Source: Palsa-360 sp963719875
GTDB lineage: Bacteria > Acidobacteriota > Terriglobia > Acidiferrales > UBA7541
DNA: 64,000 bases
Direction: 5' to 3'
Assembly: GCA_963719875.1 (NCBI GenBank)
Contig: CAVRDJ010000004.1
Location: 62,001 to 126,000, forward strand
Position 1 is the stretch's first letter. Every line of letters begins with the position of its first letter. A program made the translations under genes and the position numbers. Under the pieces are notes generated by a model, which saw nothing but the letters and a program-made list of their open reading frames with translations, was not told the origin of the DNA and did no database searches. This document shows, in pieces, positions 7,617-17,221 of the stretch.

Positions 7617-8950
7617 ATTTGACATCAACTAATATTCAACCATGGTATCGCACCCTTAGCCGCACCCAATGGAACACGCTCCTGGCGTCGAATCTCGGTT
7701 GGGTGTTCGACGGCTTTGAGGCGTATGCGTTAATCCTGACGGCTGGTGTCGCCCTTCATCAGTTGCTCCCTCCGGGACAATATTCGCAAATTCCCGCTTA
7801 TGCAGGCGCAGTCATCGCGACGACGTTATGCGGCTGGGCTGTTGGAGGCATGCTGGCGGGCGTCCTGGCAGACTATATCGGCCGCAAGCGAACGATGATC
7901 TACGCGATTCTGACCTATTCGATCATGACAGGGCTCAGCGCGTTTTCTTGGAATTGGACTTCCTTTGCCGTCCTTCGTTTTCTCGCCGGGTTGGCCATCG
8001 GATCCGAGTGGGTAACTGGAACTTCCATGACTGCTGAATTCTGGCCTGATAGTGCGCGCGGCAAAGGGAGCGGGCTCTTCCAATGCGGTTTCGGAATCGG
8101 CTTCTTCCTTGCCTCTTTCCTCTGGCTCTTCATTGGCGCAAGAGGTCCTGGGGCGTGGCGAACGATGTACCTGATTGGAGTACTCCCTGCACTGCTAACC
8201 CTTTGGATCCGGCGTGCCATCCCGGAATCGTCTCTTTGGGAGAAGGCCAACGAGCATCGCCGAGCGGCGAATCAACGGAAGCAATGCGGCCACGGCGCAT
8301 TAGCGGAGGACAACGCGCTGACGCGCTTTACATTTCTTGATCTATTCGCCTCGCCGGCAATCCGGAAGCGGACGACGATAGCCTTTCTCATGGCCACTGC
8401 CTCAGCTGTAGGATTCTGGGGAATCTCGACCTGGGTTCCTCCTTACATTGGTTCCGTGGCGGCGATGGCGGGTCTTTCCTCACCGCAATGGGCGAGTTTT
8501 ACCGGCATGGCTTATAACGCCGGAACGATCGCTGGATATATCAGCCTGGGCTTTCTTGCCGACGCGTTTGGGCGAAGGCCGGTCACACTCGCGTACTTCG
8601 CATTTTCACTCCTGGCTACGCCCGTCTTTTTCCTTTGGACGCACGAACTTCACTTGCTCGTAATGGTTTCAGCGATTGTCGGGTTCTTTGGCTCAGGGCA
8701 ACTCACTTGGCTGTCGACGTGGCTTCCCGAACTCTACCCGACGCGGATGCGCGCCACGGCCTTGGGGTTCATCTTCAATGCTCCTCGATTGATTGCCGCA
8801 GGGGGCACGCTGATGGCCGGCACGCTAATCGTGAAATTTGGCGGCTATGGGAATGCGGCGATGATTGTATCAACGATCTACCTTCTGGGCCTCGCGGCCG
8901 GACCGTTTTTGCCGGAAACTCGCGGCCAACCGCTGCCTGAAACGGTCTAA
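7613..8950 (+). CDS. MFS transporter, aromatic-acid/sialic-acid (AAHS/SHS-like) type
   Basis: A 445-residue major facilitator with about twelve hydrophobic segments. It opens with GWVFDGFEAYA, a pattern of organic-acid:proton symporters, and carries motif A twice (LADYIGRKRTM and LADAFGRRPV). The start is taken as the TTG at 7613, overlapping the previous stop as TTGA, because no in-frame ATG precedes the first membrane segment. Its position at the end of the amidohydrolase-isomerase-SnoaL run suggests uptake of the substrate of that pathway. This is inference; the substrate cannot be read from sequence. Confidence 0.85.
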   Translation: MNLTSTNIQPWYRTLSRTQWNTLLASNLGWVFDGFEAYALILTAGVALHQLLPPGQYSQIPAYAGAVIATTLCGWAVGGMLAGVLADYIGRKRTMIYAILTYSIMTGLSAFSWNWTSFAVLRFLAGLAIGSEWVTGTSMTAEFWPDSARGKGSGLFQCGFGIGFFLASFLWLFIGARGPGAWRTMYLIGVLPALLTLWIRRAIPESSLWEKANEHRRAANQRKQCGHGALAEDNALTRFTFLDLFASPAIRKRTTIAFLMATASAVGFWGISTWVPPYIGSVAAMAGLSSPQWASFTGMAYNAGTIAGYISLGFLADAFGRRPVTLAYFAFSLLATPVFFLWTHELHLLVMVSAIVGFFGSGQLTWLSTWLPELYPTRMRATALGFIFNAPRLIAAGGTLMAGTLIVKFGGYGNAAMIVSTIYLLGLAAGPFLPETRGQPLPETV

Positions 8951-9038
8951 CGGATGGCCACGATCCCACCAAACTTGGTGACTCGCAAAATCTGTACGCA
9001 TGGCGCGGTTTCAATCCCGGGAAATCTGCGAGTCTTGG

Positions 9039-9044
9039 TACAAT
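9039..9044 (+). promoter_or_regulatory. Possible -10 box for the Fsr-like gene
   Basis: TACAAT lies 38 bases before the ATG at 9082. A convincing -35 is not seen, so confidence is low. Confidence 0.3.
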
Positions 9045-9081
9045 AAAAAGACCAGGGCTTCAATCCGGGATCGGGCCTTGG

Positions 9082-10344
9082 ATGTCGGGGGAAAGAAACG
9101 TGGCTGCGACTCAGACCGAAACTCTTGCAGAAGTCGGACCAAAAGTTGTCTATAAAGTTTTGGCGGCCATCAGCGTATGTCATCTTTTGAATGACATGAT
9201 GTCGTCGCTGCTGCCCGCGATTTATCCGTTGCTGAAGGATTCGTTCCATCTGAGTTTCGCGCAAGTCGGGCTGATCACGCTCACGTATCAGACCACGGCG
9301 TCGCTCCTGCAGCCCATGATTGGGATCTACACGGACAAGAGGCCGAGACCGTTTTCATTGCCGGTGGGGATGGGGGCGACGCTGATCGGGCTTATCTTAT
9401 TGGCGGCCGCCCGCACGTTTCCCGCGCTCCTGGTGGCCGCGGCGCTGGTGGGGACTGGTTCCTCGGTGTTTCATCCGGAGTCTTCGCGCGTGGCCCGGAT
9501 GGCGTCCGGCGGGCAACACGGTCTGGCGCAATCGATTTTCCAAGTGGGCGGCAATGCCGGGCTATCCTTCGGACCGCTGCTGGCGGCGTTTTTTGTGTTG
9601 CCCAGGGGGCAAAACAGTCTCGCCTGGTTTTCGCTCGCGGCCCTGGCAGGCATGTTTCTGTTGACGGGAGTGAGCACATGGGCCAAGAACCACGCGGAGA
9701 GTTGGAAGAGATTCAGCGCGAAGCACAATATTGACAAGCCGCCGGACCTGTCGACCGCCAGGATCACGGCATCGATCGCGATTCTGATGGCGCTCTTATT
9801 TTCGAAGTTCGTATATCTGGCCAGCCTGACGAGCTACTACACATTTTATCTGATGAGCAAGTTCCATGTAACCGTGGAAAGCGCGCAAGTCCATCTTTTT
9901 GTTTTTCTGGGCGCGGTTGCGCTGGGCACGCTCATTGGCGGGCCGGTCGGCGATCGAATCGGCCGCAAGAATGTCATCTGGGCGTCGATTCTCGGCGTTC
10001 TGCCGTTCACTTTGCTTCTACCGTACGCGAACCTTTTCTGGACTGAAATTCTCAGCGTGGTGATCGGCCTGATTCTGGCGTCGGCATTTTCGGTGATTGT
10101 GGTTTACGCGCAGGAGCTGGTTCCAGGCAAAGTGGGAATGATCTCCGGCCTCTGCTTTGGTTTCGCCTTCGGGATGGCGGGACTGGGCGCGGCAGGTCTT
10201 GGCTGGCTCGCGGATTTGACCAGCATCAATTTCGTGTATCTGGTTTGTTCGTATCTTCCAGCGGTGGGGTTGTTGGCGGCGTTCTTGCCGAATATCGAGC
10301 GGCCCAGGCTGCGGACAATCCATGAAGAGGTGATGGCGGATTAG
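9082..10344 (+). CDS. fsr: MFS efflux transporter, fosmidomycin-resistance (Fsr) family
   Basis: A 420-residue major facilitator. The N-terminal segment HLLNDMMSSLLPAIYPLLK and the following LTYQTTASLLQPMIG match the Fsr family closely, as do GSSVFHPESSRVARMA and the motif-A-like GGPVGDRIGRKNV. Fsr proteins export fosmidomycin or related small molecules across the inner membrane. The ATG at 9082 is given; an in-frame GTG at 9100 has a better purine-rich stretch (GGGGGAAAG) upstream and may be the true start. It stands alone, convergent with the iorBA pair. Confidence 0.88.
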   Translation: MSGERNVAATQTETLAEVGPKVVYKVLAAISVCHLLNDMMSSLLPAIYPLLKDSFHLSFAQVGLITLTYQTTASLLQPMIGIYTDKRPRPFSLPVGMGATLIGLILLAAARTFPALLVAAALVGTGSSVFHPESSRVARMASGGQHGLAQSIFQVGGNAGLSFGPLLAAFFVLPRGQNSLAWFSLAALAGMFLLTGVSTWAKNHAESWKRFSAKHNIDKPPDLSTARITASIAILMALLFSKFVYLASLTSYYTFYLMSKFHVTVESAQVHLFVFLGAVALGTLIGGPVGDRIGRKNVIWASILGVLPFTLLLPYANLFWTEILSVVIGLILASAFSVIVVYAQELVPGKVGMISGLCFGFAFGMAGLGAAGLGWLADLTSINFVYLVCSYLPAVGLLAAFLPNIERPRLRTIHEEVMAD

Positions 10345-10413
10345 CGCGGATTCCGTTGGGCCGATCAAACAACCTCGAACAATCTCAAATCGCAAATTTC
10401 AAATTTGAAATTT

Positions 10414-10878
10414 TCATGCGCCTGCTTTGGCCATTTCCGCGGCGCGATGGATGGCGCGGCGAATGCGCGGATAGGTTCCGCAACGGCAGATATTCCCCGA
10501 CATGGCTCGGTTAATATCGTCGTCCGCGGGGTTGGGAGTTTTTTCGAGCAGGGCCGCCGCGCTCATGATTTGCCCAGACTGGCAATAGCCGCACTGCGGC
10601 ACTTCGATTTCAATCCACGCGCGCTGCAACGGATGATTCCGGTCAGGCGAGAGCCCTTCGATGGTGGTAACCTGTTTTCCCACGGCGCGCGATACCGGGG
10701 TGCTGCAGGAGCGCACGGGCCCGCCATCCAGGTGCACGGTGCAGGCGCCGCACTGCGCCACGCCGCAACCATACTTCGTGCCGGTCAGGCCAAGATGTTC
10801 GCGCAGAACCCAGAGCAGGGGAGTGGTAGGTTCGACATCCACCTTGACACTGCGTTTATTTACCGTTAGAGAAATCAC
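10414..10878 (-). CDS. iorA: Mo-hydroxylase small subunit, (2Fe-2S)2 protein (IorA-like), copy 1
   Basis: A 154-residue iron-sulfur subunit of the xanthine oxidase family. The plant-type ferredoxin cluster is formed by YGCGVAQCGACTV with a later RSC, and the second cluster by CGYCQSGQ and ICRCGTYPRI. It passes electrons from the molybdenum subunit encoded just upstream (13197-10987). The GTG at 10878 is chosen because GGAGG lies 9 bases before it and the first beta strand (VISLTVNKR) begins there; the longer open frame adds non-family sequence. No signal peptide, so export is probably by hitch-hiking on the Tat signal of its partner. Confidence 0.9.
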   Translation of the reverse strand: MISLTVNKRSVKVDVEPTTPLLWVLREHLGLTGTKYGCGVAQCGACTVHLDGGPVRSCSTPVSRAVGKQVTTIEGLSPDRNHPLQRAWIEIEVPQCGYCQSGQIMSAAALLEKTPNPADDDINRAMSGNICRCGTYPRIRRAIHRAAEMAKAGA

Positions 10879-10986
10879 AGTAGTAAACCTCCATATTTCC
10901 GGCGGGCTCCAAGTAGAGCCCGCACCCGAAAAAAAATCTTTCCTTGGCGGCGCATCAACTTGCCTGCACGCATATTTCTTCAAACA

Positions 10987-13197
10987 CTAGGCTTTTAGAA
11001 CCGCGAGCACGCGTTCCGGCAGGAACGGTGACTGGCGGAGGCGACGCCCCGTCGCGGAAAAGAAAGCGTTCGCGACTGCCGGGCCCACGCCGATTCCTCC
11101 GAGGTCTCCGACCCCAACCGGATTGCGGCTCGAGGGCACGATATGAGTGTGCACTTCGGGCGCTTCCGACATGCGGAGGACCTGATAGTCGTAGAAATTC
11201 GATTGTTGAACGGCGCCGTTCTTATACGTAATGCGCTCTTTGAGCAAATTGCTCAAGGAGTGGATGGCGGCGCTTTGCAACTGCGCTTCCAAGTTGCGCG
11301 GTGATATTTGAACGCCAACATCGGCTGCAATCCAAATGTCCGGCACGCGGATCACGCCAGTATTGCGATCCACCGTAACCCGAGCGATCGTGGCGAGATA
11401 GGTCCCCGCGTTTTCGATGAACGATACGCCACGGCCGCCCTTTTCGCCTTTCATCCAACCGGCCAATCTGGCCACCGCGCGAAGCACTTCTTGCTCGGCC
11501 GGCGATTTCTGCAGCAAATCGAGGCGCATCTCGACCGGGTCGATCCCTTTGGCGATCGCGATTTCGTCCACAAAGCTTTCCGCCGCGAATTGATTCACGG
11601 TCGAGCCAACACCTCGCACCGCCGACATGCGCACGCCCAGCTTATTGCGCACGGCCTCGACGAGGATGTTGGGAATATCGTAGTCGGTCTTGATCCCCGT
11701 CGTGGAAATTCTCGGGAATTCCTTGCCCTTCTCGAAGCGAAGTGGATCGGTCATGGCCAGCGCTTCGTCCGCCACCAGGCGATGGTGATAGGCGATCAGC
11801 CGGCCATTGCTGTCTTCGGCCGCCTGCAAATATTGCGCCGTCATCGGTTTGACGCGACCGAAACGCACGTCGGATTCGCGGCTCCAGATCACCTTCACGG
11901 GCTGTCCCAACTCCCTGGATACCAGGGCGGAGTCAACGACCCAGTCCTGGTCCTTGGCCGATCGCCGTCCGAATCCGCCGCCAAGGTAGGTGCGGTGTAG
12001 CTGCACGTTCTCGGGAGAAATGCCAAGCGCTTCCGCGACGGAACGCCTCGCGTGAGTGGGTGCTTGTGTTCCAGCCCACACTTCCACGCTCTTTCCGCCG
12101 TCCTTCACCCAGGACACGGAATTCAGCGGTTCGAGATGAGCGTGGTAGACAAATTCCGTGCGGTATTCGGCCTTGTACACTTTGGCCGCTCCGCTGAGCG
12201 CGGCGACGGCGTCGCCGGTGTTCTGCACGATCGTTCCAGGTTTTTTTAGGTCGCGCGCGATGGCAGACTGTTCTTCCATTGCGCGGTCGCTGTCAAACTC
12301 ACTTTGAGCTATTTTGCTCCACGTGATTTTCAGAGCACGCTCCGCGGCGAGCGCCGCCTCGTAGGTCCGCGCGGCAACGGCCACGCGATCGGGCGGCAAC
12401 TGCATCACCTTCAGCACGTCGTGCATTTTGGAAACTTCCGCATCGTTGACGGAAACCGGCGTAGCCCCCAGAACGGGAGCGCGCACGACCGTGGCATACA
12501 CCATATTCGGGAGCCGGACATCGATACTGAAAGTTGCCGAGCCGTCAGTCTTGCTCGGAATATCGACGCGTGGAACTTCATGGCCGATCAGCCGAAACTT
12601 GCTCGGATCCTTGAGATCTTTTTCCGACACGACCGGTAAAATCTCGGGCAACGTAGCGAAGCTCGCGATCTCCCCATAGCTGAGGCGCTGGCCGCTTTTG
12701 GCGTGAACGACTATGCTGGGTTCCGTTGTGAGTTCCGACGCGGGCACGTTGAGGTGCGCTGCGACCGCATCGAGAAGCACACGCCGGGCCTGCGCGCCAT
12801 AGAGCCGCATGTTTTTGTAATACGCCATCACCGCAGTGCTGGCTGCCGTGATCATCATTCCGAAAAAGAATGACAACGGGCTGCCGTAGACCGCGTCGTC
12901 TGAAGGGCTGAACTCGACGGCCACCTTGTTCCAATCCGCATCGAGTTCCTCAGCGAAGATCACCGCCAGCGCAGTCATCGTCCCCTGGCCCATCTCCGTC
13001 GCCGGCGCCATGATGGTGATTCCGCCATCCGGAGCGATACGAACCCACGGCATGTTCACACCGGCGCCGGTTCCTTCCTTGTCAACGTCCGCAGCTGCGC
13101 CTATGGCCGGTCTGAGATCGAGACCGAATACCAAGCCCAGCCCGCTTACGCCGACGCCGACGAGGAAGTCACGACGCTTTAGGGGGAAATCAGGCAT
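10987..13197 (-). CDS. iorB: Mo-hydroxylase large subunit, Tat-exported (IorB-like), copy 1; catalytic Glu replaced by Asp
   Basis: A 736-residue molybdopterin-binding subunit of the isoquinoline 1-oxidoreductase/aldehyde oxidase type. It begins with a Tat signal (LKRRDFLVGVGVSG) and shows Mo-pterin motifs such as ATEMGQGTMTALAV, TYLGGGFGRR and RGVGSTVNQFAAESF. Near the C-terminus the family normally has GVGE, whose glutamate is the catalytic base; here it reads PVGVGDLGG, with aspartate at about residue 698. The ATG at 13197 follows GGAGG by ten bases. The iron-sulfur subunit follows 108 bases downstream. Substrate unknown; the Glu-to-Asp change may slow or alter catalysis. Confidence 0.88.
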   Translation of the reverse strand: MPDFPLKRRDFLVGVGVSGLGLVFGLDLRPAIGAAADVDKEGTGAGVNMPWVRIAPDGGITIMAPATEMGQGTMTALAVIFAEELDADWNKVAVEFSPSDDAVYGSPLSFFFGMMITAASTAVMAYYKNMRLYGAQARRVLLDAVAAHLNVPASELTTEPSIVVHAKSGQRLSYGEIASFATLPEILPVVSEKDLKDPSKFRLIGHEVPRVDIPSKTDGSATFSIDVRLPNMVYATVVRAPVLGATPVSVNDAEVSKMHDVLKVMQLPPDRVAVAARTYEAALAAERALKITWSKIAQSEFDSDRAMEEQSAIARDLKKPGTIVQNTGDAVAALSGAAKVYKAEYRTEFVYHAHLEPLNSVSWVKDGGKSVEVWAGTQAPTHARRSVAEALGISPENVQLHRTYLGGGFGRRSAKDQDWVVDSALVSRELGQPVKVIWSRESDVRFGRVKPMTAQYLQAAEDSNGRLIAYHHRLVADEALAMTDPLRFEKGKEFPRISTTGIKTDYDIPNILVEAVRNKLGVRMSAVRGVGSTVNQFAAESFVDEIAIAKGIDPVEMRLDLLQKSPAEQEVLRAVARLAGWMKGEKGGRGVSFIENAGTYLATIARVTVDRNTGVIRVPDIWIAADVGVQISPRNLEAQLQSAAIHSLSNLLKERITYKNGAVQQSNFYDYQVLRMSEAPEVHTHIVPSSRNPVGVGDLGGIGVGPAVANAFFSATGRRLRQSPFLPERVLAVLKA

Positions 13198-13315
13198 GTT
13201 GGCGGCACCTCCGATGGCGTGGAAATCGTATTGAACCGAATATACGCCCGGCGCATTTCGTGTCAAGCTGACATCGGCCAGAGAGATTCGGGCATGATCT
13301 TATCGCCATTACGAC

Positions 13316-13888
13316 CTAGTCTTGATATTTTTGGCGCAGGCGGGGAGTGAGCCGAAGCATCAGTTGCACGCGCTCCACTTCGTTCAGCCAATCGGCCAGA
13401 GTGGCGTCGAGTTCGTCTTTTTCAGGGGCGACGATGCCGGTCGGGCAAAGTGGGCCAAGCTTGGCGCGGGCCAGGGCGCGGTAGCGGTTAATTGTGCGAT
13501 CGCCTGCGGTGGAGCACCATTCGTTGTCTTCGGATAATAATATTACGACGGGCACGCGGCTGCCGGCGTTGATGCGCAGCTCCGGGACCAATTCACTTTC
13601 CTTTGGCCGCTCGACAAAGCGCAAATCGATTTTTCCGGGATTAGCTTCGGCGATTCGATAAATCAGTGGGCATTGTTGGACGCAATCGCCGCACCAGATG
13701 CCGCTGTAGATCAGAATTTTCATTTCTCGCATAAAGCCGCCGACCAGCTCCTTCTGGGCGTCTGTCAAGTGGGCGGCGTCATAGACCTGTGTCCAGCGGC
13801 GTTGCTGCTCTTCGCTGCCGGTGTGAAGGTAGCGATCGTACGGGAGAGCCGACGCAAATTTATCCGCAAGGTAGGAAGCGTTGGCCAT
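13316..13888 (-). CDS. Thioredoxin-like protein with WCGDC motif
   Basis: A 190-residue cytoplasmic protein with a thioredoxin fold in its middle: ILIYSGIWCGDCVQQCP gives the CxxC site at about residues 71-74, and the cis-proline region is SRVPVVILL. Related proteins are annotated as thioredoxin family or NrdH-like redox proteins; the partner is unknown. The ATG at 13888 was chosen over an upstream GTG because a perfect TATAAT lies 9 bases before it, which overlaps the longer reading and suggests an almost leaderless mRNA. Confidence 0.8.
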   Translation of the reverse strand: MANASYLADKFASALPYDRYLHTGSEEQQRRWTQVYDAAHLTDAQKELVGGFMREMKILIYSGIWCGDCVQQCPLIYRIAEANPGKIDLRFVERPKESELVPELRINAGSRVPVVILLSEDNEWCSTAGDRTINRYRALARAKLGPLCPTGIVAPEKDELDATLADWLNEVERVQLMLRLTPRLRQKYQD

Positions 13889-13897
13889 GGTTTGTGG

Positions 13898-13903
13898 ATT
13901 ATA
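13898..13903 (-). promoter_or_regulatory. -10 box TATAAT for the thioredoxin-like gene
   Basis: On the minus strand TATAAT sits 9 bases before the ATG at 13888, placing transcription start within a few bases of the codon. No clear -35 was found at 17 bases. Confidence 0.5.
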
Positions 13904-13966
13904 CACTGCGCAATCTCTATTTAGCTGCAGCCGATCGTGATGTCTCGCGAACCGTGTCAGTTGAAA

Positions 13967-14032
13967 CCCGGGAACGCCAATCTACCGATTGGCGCCGCGC
14001 AATCCGCCAATCGGGAGATTGGCGTTCCCGGG
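13967..14032. repeat. REP-like inverted pair, GGGAACGCCAATC family
   Basis: CCCGGGAACGCCAATCTACC and its inverted copy ending in GGCGTTCCCGGG form a long hairpin, each arm containing the inner palindrome CCAATCNCCGATTGG. A second copy is at 62493-62556. The arms lack a GTAG foot, so this family differs from the others. It ends next to the UPF0182 stop codon. Confidence 0.8.
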
Positions 14033-14048
14033 TGAAGCTACTTGGCGC

Positions 14049-16760
14049 TTATTTTTTTCCGGTATCTTTTTCCAGCTTCTCGAGTTCTTGCACCAGTTGC
14101 TCGGCTTGATCGCGTATATGGCGTACGCGCTCGGCGAGGGCAGGGACTGTGTTTCCTGAAGCCGCGGGAGCGACGGCCTCAGCGGACGTAGCAGCCCCAG
14201 CGGCTGACTTGGATGGAACAGCGCCTCCGGTAAGCTCGGCCAGGGCCTGGTCGAACGTGTCGCGATAAATCAGCCGGTCGCCCATCGCCAGAACAACTTT
14301 TTTGAGCTGAGGCATGCGCGCTTCATTCGCCTGGATGTAAATCGACTCGACATAAAGAAAGCCGCCCGTCACAGGGAGGGAAATAATATTTCCGCGCAAC
14401 ACATGTGAGCCCTGCTGGTTCCACAGGGTCAGGTCCTTGGAGATGTTTTGGTCCTGGTCAATGCGCGACTCGATCTGCATGGGGCCGTACATCAGCTGCT
14501 GCTTCGGGAGCTGGTAAAAGATCAGATTTCCTAAATGATCGCCGTCGCATCGGGCGGCCATCCAACCGATCAGATTGTCCTTGCCCCGAGGAGCGAAGGG
14601 AAGAATCAGCAGGAACTCGGGCGCTTTCTCTCCAGGCAAAGTGGCTACCACGTACATCGGCTGCACGTTCTCAGGCTGCGCCGACTGCCCGAACAGGTTA
14701 TGCGCGATATCCCAAATGTCTTCCTTGTTGTAAAACACCTGCGGATCGCGCATGTGAAAAGTCCGGTAAGCCTCTGCCTGGGCTTGAAACAGGGCTTCGG
14801 GATAGCGGGCGTGCCGGCGCAGATCGACAGGCATGTCGGAAGCAGGCAGAAATAATTTTGGAAATAGATGCTCGTACGCCTGAATGATGGGATCGCTCGG
14901 ATCAAATACATAGAGCGATATTTTCCCGGTGTAAGCATCCACCGTGGCCTTCACCGCGTTGCGAATATAATTTGCGCCTTCGGGCAGCCCGGCTACCGGA
15001 AGCGTCGCGGAATACGGGTGCGAGAGGGAAGTCGTATAGCCGTCCACCATCCAAACCAATCGGCCGTCATCGGCAATCACCAGGTAGGGATCCTGATCCC
15101 AGGTCAAAAAGGCCGCAAGATACTGCAATCGTTCCTGCACGTTGCGGTGAATCATCATGCGGCTCTGCCCGGTGAGATAACTCGTGAAAATAATGTTTGG
15201 CTCGCCCTGGGAGATCGCAGCGGCCGTCTTCATAAGAAAAGATCCGACCGGAAATCCTCCCGTCCCCTGGTAGGTCGAGTACTTATTCTGATCGCCGGAG
15301 GGGTAGTCAAATTCTTCGCGAGCAGTGTGGACGAAGACCGGATCCTGCGTCTTTTCGCCGTAATAGATTTCCGGCCGGGTGAGCTGAAAGCCCGGCGCTT
15401 TGATCTCTGGCGGAGCATTTTCGATTAGCAGGACGGGGAGGCCATCCGGCGTAATCTTATTGACCTCCGACAGAACCGTGCCGAAACCGTGCGTATAAAT
15501 AAAATGCGGATTGATCCAGCTCTGGCTGGCCTCGGCGGACAACTGAGTAACATCGATTTCGCGCGGCGATAACAGCACCTGTTTGATGCGGCCGTTTGGA
15601 TAGTAGCGATCCACGTCGGTCGACGGGAAAGTGTAATAGGGGCGTAGCGCCTGGATCTGCGTGATCGTGGCGTTGTAGGCGCGAAGGTCCCAAAGACGAA
15701 CATTGTCAAGCAGAGTGGCATCCTGCACGGGGTCCACCGTCGCTTGCCCGGAAGGAATAAAAGGGAGTTCCTTGGCATTCCGATTCAGGCCGAAGGCAAT
15801 CGAAGTTGCCTCAATGTGCCTTTCGATGTACGGCCTCTCGATGGAGATTTCATTGGGCCGCACATAGACGGCATGAACAATGAGCGGCAAAACTAGCTGC
15901 AAAATAAAAAAGCCAGCGACGATAATTGCCGCATTTTTGTATCGCCGTATCCAAACGAGGGGCAATGCCCCGAGCGTGACCACAATGAGCAGCCAGCGCA
16001 ATGGGAGCGTGACCTTTTCGTCCACGTAATCGGCGCCGGTCATGAAGGCGTGAGAGTTGAGCAGAAGCTCATAGTTGCCGAGATAAATCCAGACGGCGAA
16101 GCCGAGCAATAAAATGACGCTGATGATGCGGACAAAGCCGGAGCGTGTCGCGCCCGGCAGCAGCAGGGAACCTGGCCCGATCGTAAGAGTTCTGCTAGGT
16201 CCGTCATCCAGCCCGCCGTAGCGAAATTTTTCAACCAACTGCCAGCCTCTTGCCGTCGCCCAAAAAGCCAGGGCGCAAAGAATCGCCAACACGAACACAA
16301 ATCCAAGCACTTCCGCATAAAAGGGCAAATCGAACAGATAAAACGGCAGTCCCCGCGAAAAAACCTGATCCTTCCAGGCATCGGCAGGCGCCGTGAGCCC
16401 GCGCGACCCGAAAAAGCGCATCACGGTCCAGTAATCAATCGAGCTCGATGCGAACAGGATCGCCACGACCGCCAGCGCAAATGGAACCATACGAGAGTAC
16501 AAACGGTGATCGCGCTGAAGAATTCCGGCGAAGTGCAGCCCGCGCGAGTGAGCGACCCATAGCGCGAGAAAAGCCGCGAGCGAACCTGCCGCCGCTGGCG
16601 CTATGCTGTACCACAGCATCCCAACCCAAGTATTTACCTGTCCGATTTCTTTCCACCAGTTGTACTCGATGACAAAATCGGCGGCCGTAGAACTCGCCCA
16701 AAGCGCAACAACCACGAGCACTGCAAGTACGATCAGGTTACGAATCTGTGAAGGACGCAT
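14049..16760 (-). CDS. UPF0182 family integral membrane protein
   Basis: A 903-residue protein matching the UPF0182 (COG1615) family in length and layout. About seven hydrophobic segments occupy the first 300 residues (for example NLIVLAVLVVVALWAS and AALWVAHSRGL-type stretches), followed by a large, probably extracytoplasmic domain containing IEYNWWKEIGQ near the start and LRPYYTFPSTDVDRYY, HFIYTHGFG and DQDPYLVI further on. The C-terminus has an alanine-rich linker and a short coiled coil (RVRHIRDQAEQLVQELEKLEKD). The family function is unknown. Transcribed alone. Confidence 0.92.
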   Translation of the reverse strand: MRPSQIRNLIVLAVLVVVALWASSTAADFVIEYNWWKEIGQVNTWVGMLWYSIAPAAAGSLAAFLALWVAHSRGLHFAGILQRDHRLYSRMVPFALAVVAILFASSSIDYWTVMRFFGSRGLTAPADAWKDQVFSRGLPFYLFDLPFYAEVLGFVFVLAILCALAFWATARGWQLVEKFRYGGLDDGPSRTLTIGPGSLLLPGATRSGFVRIISVILLLGFAVWIYLGNYELLLNSHAFMTGADYVDEKVTLPLRWLLIVVTLGALPLVWIRRYKNAAIIVAGFFILQLVLPLIVHAVYVRPNEISIERPYIERHIEATSIAFGLNRNAKELPFIPSGQATVDPVQDATLLDNVRLWDLRAYNATITQIQALRPYYTFPSTDVDRYYPNGRIKQVLLSPREIDVTQLSAEASQSWINPHFIYTHGFGTVLSEVNKITPDGLPVLLIENAPPEIKAPGFQLTRPEIYYGEKTQDPVFVHTAREEFDYPSGDQNKYSTYQGTGGFPVGSFLMKTAAAISQGEPNIIFTSYLTGQSRMMIHRNVQERLQYLAAFLTWDQDPYLVIADDGRLVWMVDGYTTSLSHPYSATLPVAGLPEGANYIRNAVKATVDAYTGKISLYVFDPSDPIIQAYEHLFPKLFLPASDMPVDLRRHARYPEALFQAQAEAYRTFHMRDPQVFYNKEDIWDIAHNLFGQSAQPENVQPMYVVATLPGEKAPEFLLILPFAPRGKDNLIGWMAARCDGDHLGNLIFYQLPKQQLMYGPMQIESRIDQDQNISKDLTLWNQQGSHVLRGNIISLPVTGGFLYVESIYIQANEARMPQLKKVVLAMGDRLIYRDTFDQALAELTGGAVPSKSAAGAATSAEAVAPAASGNTVPALAERVRHIRDQAEQLVQELEKLEKDTGKK

Positions 16761-17221
16761 AAGCGGCAGTTTCTAAGTCTGGAACATTGGCGCCGGCCCG
16801 AAGCTAAGAAATCTCCACGCGATCGGCACAGTATTGTAGTTGATGTAGGTCGCTCGTGATCGTATCACATTACATTGCCAGCCTCTGTAGCCTATTCTTT
16901 CTATTGGGCTTTGCAGTGATTCAGCCTGGAGATTCGACAACCCAATTGCCTCTCGCCTGATTCTACTACTCCTGATATTTAATAGTCAGGTAGACACACT
17001 CCGCGCAACTCTAAATTGACCCTCACTAGCCGGGGACGTAGGGTGTAAATGAAGGCATACTGGGTCATCCGTTAATTATCGGCAAGGTTATCGAACGGTC
17101 TAGCCCTAGTTAGACCAAATAATGAAAACTCGCCCACTTTCAGTGGAGCGGTGTGCGGCGAAGTGTCTGCAGACGGTTGTTACGCGGTCGACGCCAAGCC
17201 ACGAAGGAGCAAACATTTCCC
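16761..17221. other. Gene-free intergenic stretch
   Basis: About 460 bases between the divergent UPF0182 and Kelch genes. It is less GC-rich than its surroundings and has no good reading frame, repeat pair or recognisable RNA. It must hold the promoters of both genes, but I cannot pick out boxes with confidence. Confidence 0.5.
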
